A DNA stretch of 64,000 bases from Sagittula marina (GCF_014196795.1 NZ_JACIEJ010000002.1:62001-126000), one strand, 5' to 3'. Shown: positions 9,278 through 17,952, counted from the first letter of the stretch. A program made the numbers and translations. The notes: generated by a model from the letters alone, not told the origin.

Positions 9278-10863
9278 AACGCTTCACCCGCCTTTTTACC
9301 ACCCTCGATCAAACCACGAAAACCACGCTCAAGACGAAGGCCCTTGCCGAATACTTCATTACGGCTCCGGACGAGGATAAACTTTGGTGCATCGCCCTCT
9401 TCTCCGGCAGGCGGCCGAAGCGGGCGATCAACGCCACCGAATTGCGCAACCTCGCAGCGGAACAGGCGCGTATCCCCCTTTGGCTGTTCGAGGAAAGCTA
9501 CCCGATTGTCGGTGACCTGGCCGAGACCATCTCGCTGGTATTGCCCCCCCCGACGCGCGACAGCGATCTGCCTTTGTCCCGCTGGATCGAGCAGCTCCGC
9601 GCGATGACGGGTCTGCCGCTGGACGAGCGCAAAGCACAAATCCTTGACGCATGGGATCAACTCGACACAGCAGAGCGTTTTGTCTTCACGAAGCTTGTGA
9701 CCGGCGGCTTTCGCATCGGAATATCACGCAAATTGATGACCCGCGCCCTGGCTCAGGCCACCGATCAGGACGAGGCCGCCTTGGCGCTCAAGCTTATGGG
9801 CAATTGGACGCCGGAGACCACAAGCTATCACGACCTCATCGAAAAGGATGACCCGCGTGCCGATGGCTCACGCCCCTATCCTTTTTACCTGGCCTATCAA
9901 TTGGAAAGTGAGGCGAAAAATCTAGGTCCACCAGCGGATTGGCAAGCAGAATGGAAGTGGGACGGAATTCGCGGCCAGTTGATTTTGCGCGACGGTGAAC
10001 ACCATCTCTGGTCACGCGGAGAAGAGCTGTTGACAGATCGCTTTCCGGAATTCGAGCGAGCTCCGGATTTTCTGCCCGACGGCACCGTCTTTGACGGAGA
10101 ACTGCTGGCGTGGGACGATGGCCCCCTTCCCTTTGCAACATTACAGCCGCGCATCACGCGGAAGACTGTTTCCAAAAAACTTCTCCGAGACGCGCCCGTG
10201 TCCCTACTGGCATATGATTTGCTTGAAATCGGCGGTGACGACATCCGCCACCTTCCCTTGAAGGAACGCCGCCAATGCCTTGAAACAATGCTGGAGAATG
10301 CCCCGCCGGATTCTCCTGTACGCCTTTCGCCGAAACTCGATTTCGAAAGCTGGGACGCACTGGCAGACACCAGAGCAACTGCAAGAACGCACCGCGCCGA
10401 AGGCCTGATGTTAAAACGCTGCGACGCGCCATACCTTGCAGGCCGCAAAAAGGGCGATTGGTGGAAGTGGAAGCTGGATCCGCTGACCGTCGACGCTGTG
10501 ATGATCTACGCGCAACAAGGGCATGGCCGCCGCGCCAATCTGTTTACCGATTTCACATTTGCGGTTTGGAATGGCAACGAGTTGACCCCATTTACCAAGG
10601 CCTACTCAGGGCTCTCGGACAGTGAGTTCGAGGAAATCACCCGATGGGTTCGGCGCAACACATTACAGCGCTTCGGCCCTGTCCGGCAGGTCAAGCCGGA
10701 GCATGTTTTCGAGATTGCCTTTGAGGGCATTCAGGAAAGCCCGCGACACAAATCGGGCATTGCCCTGCGTTTTCCACGCATGAGCAGATGGCGCCGTGAC
10801 AAGCCTGTGAACGAAGCAAATTCTCTCAATGACCTGAAATCGTTGTTGAAACTCTACGGATGA
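9274..10863 (+). CDS. ATP-dependent DNA ligase (damage-response type)
   Basis: 529 residues. The N-terminal DNA-binding domain (about 1-200) includes RFVFTKLVTGGFRIGIS. The adenylation domain carries motif I as KWDGIR at residues 228-233, with the nucleotidyl-accepting lysine 228. Motif IIIa/III (DGTVFDGELLAW), motif IV (EGLMLKR) and motif V (GDWWKWKLDPLTVDAV) follow. The OB domain carries FTKAYSGL and the terminal FEIAFEGIQESPRHKSGIALRFPR. It seals nicks using ATP, independently of the essential NAD+-dependent LigA. It is co-transcribed with the exonuclease through a four-base overlap. Confidence 0.95.
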   Translation: MKRFTRLFTTLDQTTKTTLKTKALAEYFITAPDEDKLWCIALFSGRRPKRAINATELRNLAAEQARIPLWLFEESYPIVGDLAETISLVLPPPTRDSDLPLSRWIEQLRAMTGLPLDERKAQILDAWDQLDTAERFVFTKLVTGGFRIGISRKLMTRALAQATDQDEAALALKLMGNWTPETTSYHDLIEKDDPRADGSRPYPFYLAYQLESEAKNLGPPADWQAEWKWDGIRGQLILRDGEHHLWSRGEELLTDRFPEFERAPDFLPDGTVFDGELLAWDDGPLPFATLQPRITRKTVSKKLLRDAPVSLLAYDLLEIGGDDIRHLPLKERRQCLETMLENAPPDSPVRLSPKLDFESWDALADTRATARTHRAEGLMLKRCDAPYLAGRKKGDWWKWKLDPLTVDAVMIYAQQGHGRRANLFTDFTFAVWNGNELTPFTKAYSGLSDSEFEEITRWVRRNTLQRFGPVRQVKPEHVFEIAFEGIQESPRHKSGIALRFPRMSRWRRDKPVNEANSLNDLKSLLKLYG

Positions 10864-10950
10864 GATGCAATGTCAGACGCCGTGGGTCACATTCCCTTCG
10901 ATGGAGCGCCCAATACGCGGTATTGCTTGAGCACCGAAAGGGCATTTGAT

Positions 10951-11814
10951 TTGCGCATAATTAGCCTAATTCTACTTGTCTCCGCAGCCGCGCCCGCCGC
11001 TGCGCAATCCGTCAAATTCGAGGGAACCGTCGAGGCAGGAGTGACCAATCTGGCTGAACTCCCACTTTTCGGGGCTATGGATGCTACTGCGTCGGTGCCG
11101 TTTCCCACATCCCGTCCTCTAAGCTTCGAAGTCGGTACATATCTGTACGCCTTGGACGGGAAAAACCCGCATGAGACCTACGCTGCCTTCGTTTGGGACG
11201 GGCGCATTCGGCTCGGGGTCGTGCGCCCCGCCTTTGATTCGGTAATTCCATCGGTCTTTGAACACACCGCGCCGTACCTTTCGTATGACCGCCTTGAATA
11301 CACGCGGAGCCACAACACTGTCGAAGCCATGCGGCGCACCGCAGTGCCTTGGGGAATGTCTGTTGACGGTGAGATGGAGGCCTTGAAATGGTCTGTATCG
11401 GCGCATGGCGCCCACAAAGGCGGCTTTCGTACAGCCTCAGCCGCACTTTCGCGGGAAAGTGGCCGCTATGAGTTTGCCGCCGCTCTAGAGGGCATTTGGT
11501 CGGATGATGGACAACACGAAGGTGTGAATGCGAAACTTGGCACGCGCGCCGATTTTGGCAGTCTCGACCTGTCGGCCGCATGGCTAAGCATGGCCGCAAA
11601 CGATCGTCCAAACGCGATTGCATTGAAGGCTGAACTTGATCTCACTGGCGACTATCTCATTACAGTCATGGGTGAATTTTCAGAAGATCAAGAGGACGAT
11701 GCCTACGGGCTCGCTGTAAAACGCAGCTTTGATCAGTATGGAGATGCCGTCCTCGCAGCGACAGACGGCGAAGCAGGTCCCGGATTGCACCTGACATATG
11801 CATACACGTTCTGA
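10951..11814 (+). CDS. Porin-like outer-membrane beta-barrel protein (uncharacterised)
   Basis: The open frame begins at 10870 (ATG), but a TTG at 10951 is preferred. It has AAAGG nine bases upstream, and the product begins with a clean signal peptide (RIISLILLVSAAAPAAAQ); starting at 10870 would bury this signal 27 residues inside. The mature protein alternates polar and hydrophobic residues throughout, as in beta-barrels, and ends in the C-terminal phenylalanine pattern HLTYAYTF recognised by BamA. It resembles gram-negative porins in overall style but no named family is certain. It is probably a separate unit from the ligase. Confidence 0.7.
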   Translation: MRIISLILLVSAAAPAAAQSVKFEGTVEAGVTNLAELPLFGAMDATASVPFPTSRPLSFEVGTYLYALDGKNPHETYAAFVWDGRIRLGVVRPAFDSVIPSVFEHTAPYLSYDRLEYTRSHNTVEAMRRTAVPWGMSVDGEMEALKWSVSAHGAHKGGFRTASAALSRESGRYEFAAALEGIWSDDGQHEGVNAKLGTRADFGSLDLSAAWLSMAANDRPNAIALKAELDLTGDYLITVMGEFSEDQEDDAYGLAVKRSFDQYGDAVLAATDGEAGPGLHLTYAYTF

Positions 11815-11816
11815 AA

Positions 11817-11838
11817 GGGCGGGGTCATTTCCCCGCCC
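11817..11838 (+). terminator. Hairpin after the porin-like gene
   Basis: A perfect 8-bp inverted repeat GGGCGGGG/CCCCGCCC with loop TCATTT lies three bases past the stop. It has no following T-tract, so it may act as a weak terminator or 3' stabiliser. Confidence 0.55.
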
Positions 11839-12085
11839 AGTTCGAACTTGATCGCAAGAGCCTTAACCGCCAGCTGCACTGCTACCCCGCCTGAGCCGAG
11901 CGTACATGCTTGTACGCCTTCTGAAATCTCAGGGGGTAAACACCGACTGTTAAGACAGACAGGTGTCGGAGATCCAGAAAATCGCGCACTAACCGCCTAG
12001 CGTGCCCTTCCCGACATGTCGTGGCCACGAAGCGTTTCGTTTCACAGACGGTGTTTCCCGGCTTGGCTATATGTCTGAGAGCCGA

Positions 12086-12979
12086 TTACTCCGAGCTCGC
12101 TTCGTCCGGCGACTCCTCCTGCGTATCAGGCTCCTCCTGCGTACTGTCTTCCTGCGCACTGTCTGTGTTGGTGTCTTCCGACGCGGCCGCATCCTCTTCA
12201 GATGTGTTCTCCGATTGATCGGAGGCATCATCTGACGACTGGGCTGCGTCTTCCGCATCAGTCAGAACCGCTGAGCAATCAGATCCAAGTGTCACGCCTT
12301 GCGACGTCAACGCCATGATTGACAAAGCACATTCTGTTTCCTCGACGCTCACAGTCGTTGTGCCACCGGTTCCCAAGTTTACGGTTTCCCGATTGACCGA
12401 TAGCCGTGCAGAGCCTTGCTCCGGTTCCAAGCGAGAGACGAAAACGCGCAACGCCCCATCCGCAAACAGCGCGGTACTTCCAACCGACAGCGCATCGCTC
12501 ACTTCCATGTCGTCGCTCGGCATTGCGCCGCCACCGCTACCACCGTCGGAGGAGGCCACAGCAGAGGCTGCAATTTGCGCGCTGTTTGCCATGCTCGACG
12601 ACAGCTCATCCATAGCCGCCTGAACAGCTTCCGCCTGAGACGCGCCAGCTTCGGAAATCTGCGAGGACAGAGCGTCGCGCATGTCTTTGATCTGCTCGGA
12701 AAGACCCTGGGTCTGTTCCCCCATGCTGGCGGCCATTTCCTCTGGATCAACCGTATTTCCCGTTACGGCGGCTTCCAGCGCGGTCAACTGTTCCTGGATC
12801 GTCGCAAGCGCAGTTTGCGTGCTCGTCGCTGCATTGCTCGCCTCTTCCCGCGCGGGCTGAATTGTCCGACTGATCGCGTCTTGCATGGCAGTGTCGCTCA
12901 TGCCGTTGCCGATGACCGTGCCGCCGATCAGGCCAACAACCAGCCCCCCCACCGCAAAAATAAAGCCCTTGGTATCCAT
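12086..12979 (-). CDS. Membrane-anchored coiled-coil protein with acidic tail, function unknown
   Basis: 297 residues from the ATG at 12979, with a strong GGAGGAG site just upstream. Residues ~3-22 are one hydrophobic, glycine-rich membrane segment (GFIFAVGGLVVGLIGGTVIG). Residues ~30-155 are Ala/Gln/Glu/Ser-rich and likely helical coiled coil. Residues ~165-240 look like a small beta domain with two cysteines (ETECALS and GSDCSAVL) that could pair. The last 55 residues are almost all Asp, Glu, Ser, Thr, Ala and Gln, without a single Lys or Arg. I recognise no family. It is divergent from the oligoendopeptidase gene. Confidence 0.75.
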   Translation of the reverse strand: MDTKGFIFAVGGLVVGLIGGTVIGNGMSDTAMQDAISRTIQPAREEASNAATSTQTALATIQEQLTALEAAVTGNTVDPEEMAASMGEQTQGLSEQIKDMRDALSSQISEAGASQAEAVQAAMDELSSSMANSAQIAASAVASSDGGSGGGAMPSDDMEVSDALSVGSTALFADGALRVFVSRLEPEQGSARLSVNRETVNLGTGGTTTVSVEETECALSIMALTSQGVTLGSDCSAVLTDAEDAAQSSDDASDQSENTSEEDAAASEDTNTDSAQEDSTQEEPDTQEESPDEASSE

Positions 12980-13140
12980 GTTCGAAATCTCCTCCACTAG
13001 ATGAATCGCATCCTTCTCCTGACGTTGAGTTAGCTCAGAGATGCTCGGTGTCCGCAATTCTTTTAAGCCCGCTGCGCCTTGCCATCCCCGCAACCTCACA
13101 CCTATGTCTGTATGCAAACGTCAATCATCCGAGGTTCAAA

Positions 13141-14964
13141 ATGCCCCTTTCGCTTCCCCGTCCGCTTTTTGATGCAAATGCCACTTCTGGCGGCAAGGAT
13201 CTGGGCCCTCTGCCGGAGTGGGATCTGACCGATCTGTACCCGGCACCCGACGCGCCGGAGCTGAAGCGAGATCTCGATTGGTTGGAGAACGCGTGCCGGA
13301 CCTTCGCAGAAGATTACGAAGGCAAGCTGGACACACTCGACGCCTCCGGGTTTCTCGACGTCATTCAACGCCACGAAAAGATCGGGGCGATCGCAGGCCG
13401 TATCATGTCCTTCGCCGGTTTGCGGTACTACCAGCTGACGGTGGATTCCGAGCGGGCAAAGTTCCTCTCCGACATGCAGGAGAAGGTAACAAACTACACG
13501 ACGCCACTGGTGTTTTTCACGTTGGAGCTCAACCGGCTGGACGATGCAACACTGGACGCCCTGTTTGATGCCGATGCTGACCTTGCGCGCTACAAACCCG
13601 CCATCCGGCGCATCCGCGCGCTGAAACCTTACCAGCTCTCTGACGAGATGGAGAAGTTCCTGCATGATATGGGCGTGGTTGGCGACGCCTGGGAAAAGTT
13701 GTTCGACGAAACCATCGCGGGACTGACCTTCGAGATCGACGGCGAAGAACTCGGGATCGAGGGCACGCTGAACTTCCTCACCGATCAAGACCGCAGCAAA
13801 CGCGAAGCTGCCGCGCATGAGCTGGCACGCGTTTTCGGTGAAAACATCCGCACGTTCGCACGCATCCACAACACCACCGCGAAGGAGAAAGAGGTCATGG
13901 ACCGGTGGCGCGGAATGCCCACCGCTCAGACCGGGCGTCACCTGTCCAATGATGTGGAACCCGAAGTCGTCGAGGCGTTGCGCAATGCCGTGGTCGAGGC
14001 CTACCCGCGCCTGTCTCACCGTTACTATGAATTGAAGCGCAAGTGGCTTGGCCTCGACCGAATGCAGGTCTGGGACCGCAACGCGCCGCTGCCGATGGAA
14101 ACCGATCGCGTCATCGACTGGCCCGAAGCGCGCGAGATGGTGATGGATGCCTACAACGCCTTCGATCCACGTATGGGCGAAATCGCGACGCCCTTCTTTG
14201 ACAAGGGGTGGATCGACGCCGCCGTGAAACCGGGAAAGGCGCCCGGCGCTTTCGCCCATCCGACCGTCACCGACGTACACCCTTACGTCATGTTGAACTA
14301 CCTCGGAAAACCGCGTGATGTCATGACCCTGGCGCATGAACTTGGCCATGGCGTACACCAGGTTCTGGCAGCAGATCAGGGCGAAATGCTGTCCTCCACT
14401 CCCTTGACGCTTGCGGAAACCGCCTCCGTCTTTGGCGAGATGCTGACGTTCCGCAAGATGCTGGAAAACGCCAAGGACCAGAAGGAGCGCAAGGTCATGC
14501 TCGCCGGCAAGGTCGAGGACATGATCAACACCGTCGTGCGCCAGATTGCCTTCTATGACTTTGAATGCAAACTGCACGATGCCCGTCGCGGCGGCGAGCT
14601 GACCCCGGACGACATCAACGCGCTGTGGATGTCGGTGCAGGCAGAAAGCCTCGGCGAAGGCTTCGACTTCATGGAAGGATACGAGACGTTCTGGGCCTAT
14701 ATTCCACACTTCGTGCATTCGCCGTTTTACGTCTATGCCTATGCCTTCGGTGACGGTCTGGTGAACGCGCTCTACGCGACCTACGAAGAAAATCCCGAAG
14801 GCTTCCAGGACAAGTACTTCGACATGCTCAAGGCAGGCGGCTCAAAGCATCACAAAGAGCTCCTCGCCCCCTTTGGTCTCGACGCAACCGACCCCAAGTT
14901 CTGGGACAAGGGTCTGTCGATGATCGAAGGCTTCATCGACGAGCTTGAGGCGATGGAAGACTGA
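13141..14964 (+). CDS. pepF: M3 family oligoendopeptidase F
   Basis: 607 residues from ATG 13141; upstream in-frame codons lack family similarity. The zinc protease signature is LAHELGHGVHQVL (HExxH, here HELGH), with the third ligand glutamate in the following ETASVFGEM helix. The N-terminal part carries the oligoendopeptidase helical lobe (LPEWDLTDLY at residue ~20). It is a cytosolic metallopeptidase that degrades short peptides, without a signal sequence. It is transcribed alone and followed by a hairpin at 14977. Confidence 0.95.
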   Translation: MPLSLPRPLFDANATSGGKDLGPLPEWDLTDLYPAPDAPELKRDLDWLENACRTFAEDYEGKLDTLDASGFLDVIQRHEKIGAIAGRIMSFAGLRYYQLTVDSERAKFLSDMQEKVTNYTTPLVFFTLELNRLDDATLDALFDADADLARYKPAIRRIRALKPYQLSDEMEKFLHDMGVVGDAWEKLFDETIAGLTFEIDGEELGIEGTLNFLTDQDRSKREAAAHELARVFGENIRTFARIHNTTAKEKEVMDRWRGMPTAQTGRHLSNDVEPEVVEALRNAVVEAYPRLSHRYYELKRKWLGLDRMQVWDRNAPLPMETDRVIDWPEAREMVMDAYNAFDPRMGEIATPFFDKGWIDAAVKPGKAPGAFAHPTVTDVHPYVMLNYLGKPRDVMTLAHELGHGVHQVLAADQGEMLSSTPLTLAETASVFGEMLTFRKMLENAKDQKERKVMLAGKVEDMINTVVRQIAFYDFECKLHDARRGGELTPDDINALWMSVQAESLGEGFDFMEGYETFWAYIPHFVHSPFYVYAYAFGDGLVNALYATYEENPEGFQDKYFDMLKAGGSKHHKELLAPFGLDATDPKFWDKGLSMIEGFIDELEAMED

Positions 14965-14976
14965 CATTGGCCAAAC

Positions 14977-15001
14977 GTGAAGGGCCTTCCCGGCCCTTCA
15001 C
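14977..15001 (+). terminator. Hairpin downstream of pepF
   Basis: A perfect 10-bp inverted repeat GTGAAGGGCC/GGCCCTTCAC with loop TTCCC begins 12 bases after the pepF stop. No T-tract follows. It lies between convergent genes and could serve both strands. Confidence 0.6.
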
Positions 15002-15027
15002 CCTTATGGCTCAATAGGCCTGAGCCC

Positions 15028-15690
15028 TCAGGGCCGACGCAGCTGCTCCAGATACCCCGCACGCACCGCCTCGGGGTGAATGATGCCCAGCTGTGCCGGG
15101 ATCTTTGGCAGTTTCAGCACCCGCGCGATGGCAAATCTGTTCCTGCCACCGCCCGTGCGAAGCGGTTCGCCGTCCCGCGCGATGTGAAAGAAAATACCCT
15201 CATATTCGCGCCGCAAGTGACCGGGAAGCTCGCTGCGCGGACGCAATGTGCCCGTTTTCTGCGCATCTTCGTAGACCCGATCCAGATCTTCGTAGCGCGC
15301 CATGATCTCTTCGAGTGTGCGCGCGCCTTCGGAAATACCTTTCTCGGCGATCTTGCCCAGATGGTAGTCCACGATGCCGGTTTCGGCCCAGCTCATCCCC
15401 TTGACAAAGTGATCGTGGATCACCCGCGCCGCCCGCGTTTCGGGAAGCGGTTCACGCGATTGATCCCAGTCGCCCGCGACGACCATGCCACTTTCCCGCC
15501 GCCTGTACGCACGATCCACCGCCCTGTGCGCAAATTTGATGTCACACGGCGAAATGTAGATACGCTCGTCACTGAGGGGCGCTCCGGGCCCGTAGCGAAA
15601 GCGGTTCCATACGTCCCGCACCACCTTCTGCGGCACCCCCGCAGCAAGCTGGCGCCCAAGACGTGTCTTCGGTTGATCTGGATGCGGCAT
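15028..15690 (-). CDS. Conserved hypothetical protein with ParB/Srx-like C-terminal motif
   Basis: 220 residues, soluble, no signal peptide. The C-terminal part, IARDGEPLRTGGGRNRFAIARVL followed by LPKIPAQLGIIHPE, has the shape of the ParB/sulfiredoxin-like GxHR motif (GGGRNR, helix, IPxxL). Upstream parts include VVAGDWDQSRE and HDHFVKGMSWAETGIVDYH. This DWD plus W-E-T plus terminal GxxR layout resembles proteins I recall from haloarchaea and their viruses that are annotated as hypothetical; this is a memory-based, unverified comparison. The usual family histidine in GxHR is replaced by asparagine. No function can be assigned. It is convergent with pepF. Confidence 0.75.
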   Translation of the reverse strand: MPHPDQPKTRLGRQLAAGVPQKVVRDVWNRFRYGPGAPLSDERIYISPCDIKFAHRAVDRAYRRRESGMVVAGDWDQSREPLPETRAARVIHDHFVKGMSWAETGIVDYHLGKIAEKGISEGARTLEEIMARYEDLDRVYEDAQKTGTLRPRSELPGHLRREYEGIFFHIARDGEPLRTGGGRNRFAIARVLKLPKIPAQLGIIHPEAVRAGYLEQLRRP

Positions 15691-15820
15691 CTTGGACCCT
15701 CAATTTTCCGATCGGGCCGCGCGGTGCCCAAAACGCGGGAAAATCAAATCGGTGCCGAGCTGTCAATGCAGGGTTGTGCCGTCAGCGACCAGCGCGGATA
15801 TGCGGATAAGCTGCCAGCGC

Positions 15821-16090
15821 TTACTTCAATTGGCTGTCCTTCGATCCCCGTCGATTGTACGACGATTGCCGCACGTCGCGCCCTTGCCGCTCGGCAGCGC
15901 AGTCCACGCAAAACTTTACGCCGGGCAAAGCGACGCGCCGCTTCTCGGGGATCTCCTCACCACACTCAGCACAGTCCATCAGGCTTTCTCCGACAGGCGC
16001 GCGCCGCAGCTTCATCCGCTCCAACTCTTCCTGAATCGAAGCTTCCATCTGTTCATTTTCCGCTCCGTCGCGGCTCCATCCTCCAGCCAT
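15821..16090 (-). CDS. DksA/TraR-type C4 zinc-finger protein
   Basis: 89 residues from ATG 16090 (MAGGWSRDG), chosen because the upstream extension has no similarity to the family. Four cysteines form the zinc site: CAECG and, 17 residues later, CVDCA, flanked by IPEKRRVALPG as in YbiI/TraR proteins. It is short and lacks the long coiled-coil with the DxxDxA tip of true DksA, so it resembles the small TraR-like set that can enter the RNA polymerase secondary channel. The basic tail is RQSSYNRRGSKDSQLK. Confidence 0.85.
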   Translation of the reverse strand: MAGGWSRDGAENEQMEASIQEELERMKLRRAPVGESLMDCAECGEEIPEKRRVALPGVKFCVDCAAERQGRDVRQSSYNRRGSKDSQLK

Positions 16091-16273
16091 TGCGTGCCTC
16101 CTTGGGGCTTTGCTTGGATATTCATCCAGTAATATAGGGCATCTTTGGATTTGTCGCGGTGTCGCGTCGTGGGTCACACCACGTGCCGATGTGATGGCGC
16201 GAAGAGCGCCCCACAACCGAATGAGATCATCGATCCGTCTGGCCGATCATGATTAAGGTTTTACAGCAGACGC

Positions 16274-16957
16274 TCAGCGTTTTGCGGGACGCCAGCCCGC
16301 AAGCCGCGCATCCTCTGCCGTGTCAAAGCAGCGCTCGCCCTTCGACAGGTTAATCCGCGTCGCTTTGTAATCGCGCTGCCCCGGCATATGATAAATGCGT
16401 TCAGCACCGTCCCGGCTGATGTTGCCCTTTATAACGCACTCTTTTTGCGCGTTTTTTGTGGCCTTCTGCGCTGATCGCTTGCGGTACTGCGCCGGCGGAT
16501 CGAATGCGACCGCATGAAGCCCGAGCCCGGCCTCACGTGCAGCTGTCTCATGCGTTGTGTAGTCCATGGAGTACCGCGTGAAAGCCACGGCAAACCCGCG
16601 GCTCACCATCTGTTCACCAACATCCTCGCCGTCAACAAAGCAACGCGCGACGATTCGGTCATAGCGATCCCGGTCAAGTTCGACACAACGCGCCATCCGC
16701 CCCTCGACCATTTGGCGCAGATTTTCAGTCACCCAAGCGCCGCAAGCCCAATGACCGGAGCCGCCAGCCCCGCAGTGTTGCCCCTGCTCCGGCGCATCTA
16801 TGCCATGCAAGCGCACACGCGCGGTGCCAACGTCGATCGTATCGCCGTCGATTACGCGAACGGAACCGACAAGATCGGTGGCAGAGGCCTGGGAGGCGCA
16901 CAAGGTCGACACGCCAAGCGTGACGATCAGGAGCATTTGGTTAACGGAGTTTAACAT
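16274..16957 (-). CDS. Secreted thermonuclease-family (SNase) nuclease
   Basis: 227 residues with a signal peptide (MLNSVNQMLLIVTLGVSTLC, ending near ASQASA). The SNase domain keeps the active-site set: D39 in VIDGDT, R49 and D54 and E57 in VRLHGIDAPE, and R101 in DRYDRIVAR. These correspond to D21, R35, D40, E43 and R87 of staphylococcal nuclease. A C-terminal extension of about 60 residues ends in GERCFDTAEDARLAGWRPAKR, as in many alphaproteobacterial homologues. It is expected to be a Ca2+-dependent extracytoplasmic nuclease. Its neighbour upstream is a decayed-looking paralogue. Confidence 0.9.
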   Translation of the reverse strand: MLNSVNQMLLIVTLGVSTLCASQASATDLVGSVRVIDGDTIDVGTARVRLHGIDAPEQGQHCGAGGSGHWACGAWVTENLRQMVEGRMARCVELDRDRYDRIVARCFVDGEDVGEQMVSRGFAVAFTRYSMDYTTHETAAREAGLGLHAVAFDPPAQYRKRSAQKATKNAQKECVIKGNISRDGAERIYHMPGQRDYKATRINLSKGERCFDTAEDARLAGWRPAKR

Positions 16958-17037
16958 TCCCTTTATATCGCCACAGCATCTGGCGAGTACAATGTAAAAA
17001 GGTCGTCAACCTTAACGCTAAAACTGCCTGCGCCGTG

Positions 17038-17532
17038 TCACGGAGTCATCTTCGCGCTTTGGATGCGGGGCTGCGCCTTCCGCGGGGGGTGAACCTGAGA
17101 CGTCCCGTGAACGCCCAAGGCGCGAAGCCCGGCACCAACACGGCGGGACCGCGCGACCTCACGCCCGTAGGGACCTTGTGCCGGGGCAAATGCCAAGCCA
17201 GATGCCACGAGATCTGCGCCAATCTCGCGCCTGCCATCAAGACAAACGGCCTCTGTTACCTCATTGATTTCAGGTTTCATTTCGACACAAAGGACATCTC
17301 GTCCGTCGTAGCGCGCGGCAACTTCGCCAGCAGCCCAAGCCCCACATGCCCAGCCGTGGTCGCACTGATGGTTCACCGCTGGTGCCCAAATCCCTGATAG
17401 TTTGAAGACCTGTCCGCGCACACGCAGGTGCCCGGCATCCAACACCTCCGCCGGACCAAACACCACGCGGGTTTCAGAGGACGCTGGCCCCGCCAGAGCG
17501 ACAAGCGCGAGAATTTTTACAAAGTTTAACAT
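17038..17532 (-). CDS. Catalytically degenerate SNase-like secreted protein
   Basis: 164 residues with a short signal peptide (MLNFVKILALVALAGPASS). It aligns with the neighbouring SNase over LSGIWAPAVNHQC and WACGAW, but the catalytic positions are changed: the second Asp of the DGDT turn is Gly34, Arg becomes Lys44, Asp becomes Trp49, Glu becomes Ala52, and the later Arg becomes Glu91. The paired cysteines and the WACGAW motif remain, so the fold is probably kept. It is likely a non-enzymatic nucleic-acid-binding or vestigial paralogue. The frame is intact and GC-rich like its neighbours. Confidence 0.75.
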   Translation of the reverse strand: MLNFVKILALVALAGPASSETRVVFGPAEVLDAGHLRVRGQVFKLSGIWAPAVNHQCDHGWACGAWAAGEVAARYDGRDVLCVEMKPEINEVTEAVCLDGRREIGADLVASGLAFAPAQGPYGREVARSRRVGAGLRALGVHGTSQVHPPRKAQPRIQSAKMTP

Positions 17533-17754
17533 ACCGCTAAGCTGACCAACGCAGACCGCCAGATCAAGCCTTGCCGGTAAGTATGCTTAACGCGCGCCCC
17601 TTTTCGCACCGGGAAGCACGCGGAAACTGTCGCATCATGCAAAAGCAACTGCTTTTCGGCTGTCAAATGCCCGATACAGTCCCGACGGTCCGTTCCGTTA
17701 AATCCGGCCCGCCCCGCATGGGACGCACCTATCGTGTTGGCAAATACGTCAGCT

Positions 17755-17952
17755 TCAAAATTTCAGCGTGCCCAGGACGCGGTTCTGCGGCAGGCGCGCC
17801 ACTTCGATACCACAGTCTGTGCGGCGCAGGTTGTAGCCGTAACCACGCATCCGAAAGCGCCACTCCGCGTCCGACAGAACCTTCTCGCGCTCACGCAACA
17901 GGAAGGCTTCGATCTCGATCATGTCTTCAGTCAACTTGTTATCCGCAAACAT
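17755..17952 (-). CDS. Small hypothetical protein (65 aa)
   Basis: The ATG at 17952 has a good ribosome site (AGGAGAG, 6-8 bases upstream). The sequence is charged: an acidic helical N-terminal half (KLTEDMIEIEAFLLREREKVL), then WRFRMRGYGYNLRRTDCGIEV and a short hydrophobic end. One cysteine, no membrane segment. I recognise no family. Strong initiation signals and protein-like composition support it as a real gene. Confidence 0.6.
   Translation of the reverse strand: MFADNKLTEDMIEIEAFLLREREKVLSDAEWRFRMRGYGYNLRRTDCGIEVARLPQNRVLGTLKF

Noticed and set aside
13102-14718. 538-codon minus-strand frame
   Set aside because: Antisense of oligoendopeptidase F, whose HELGH site is intact.
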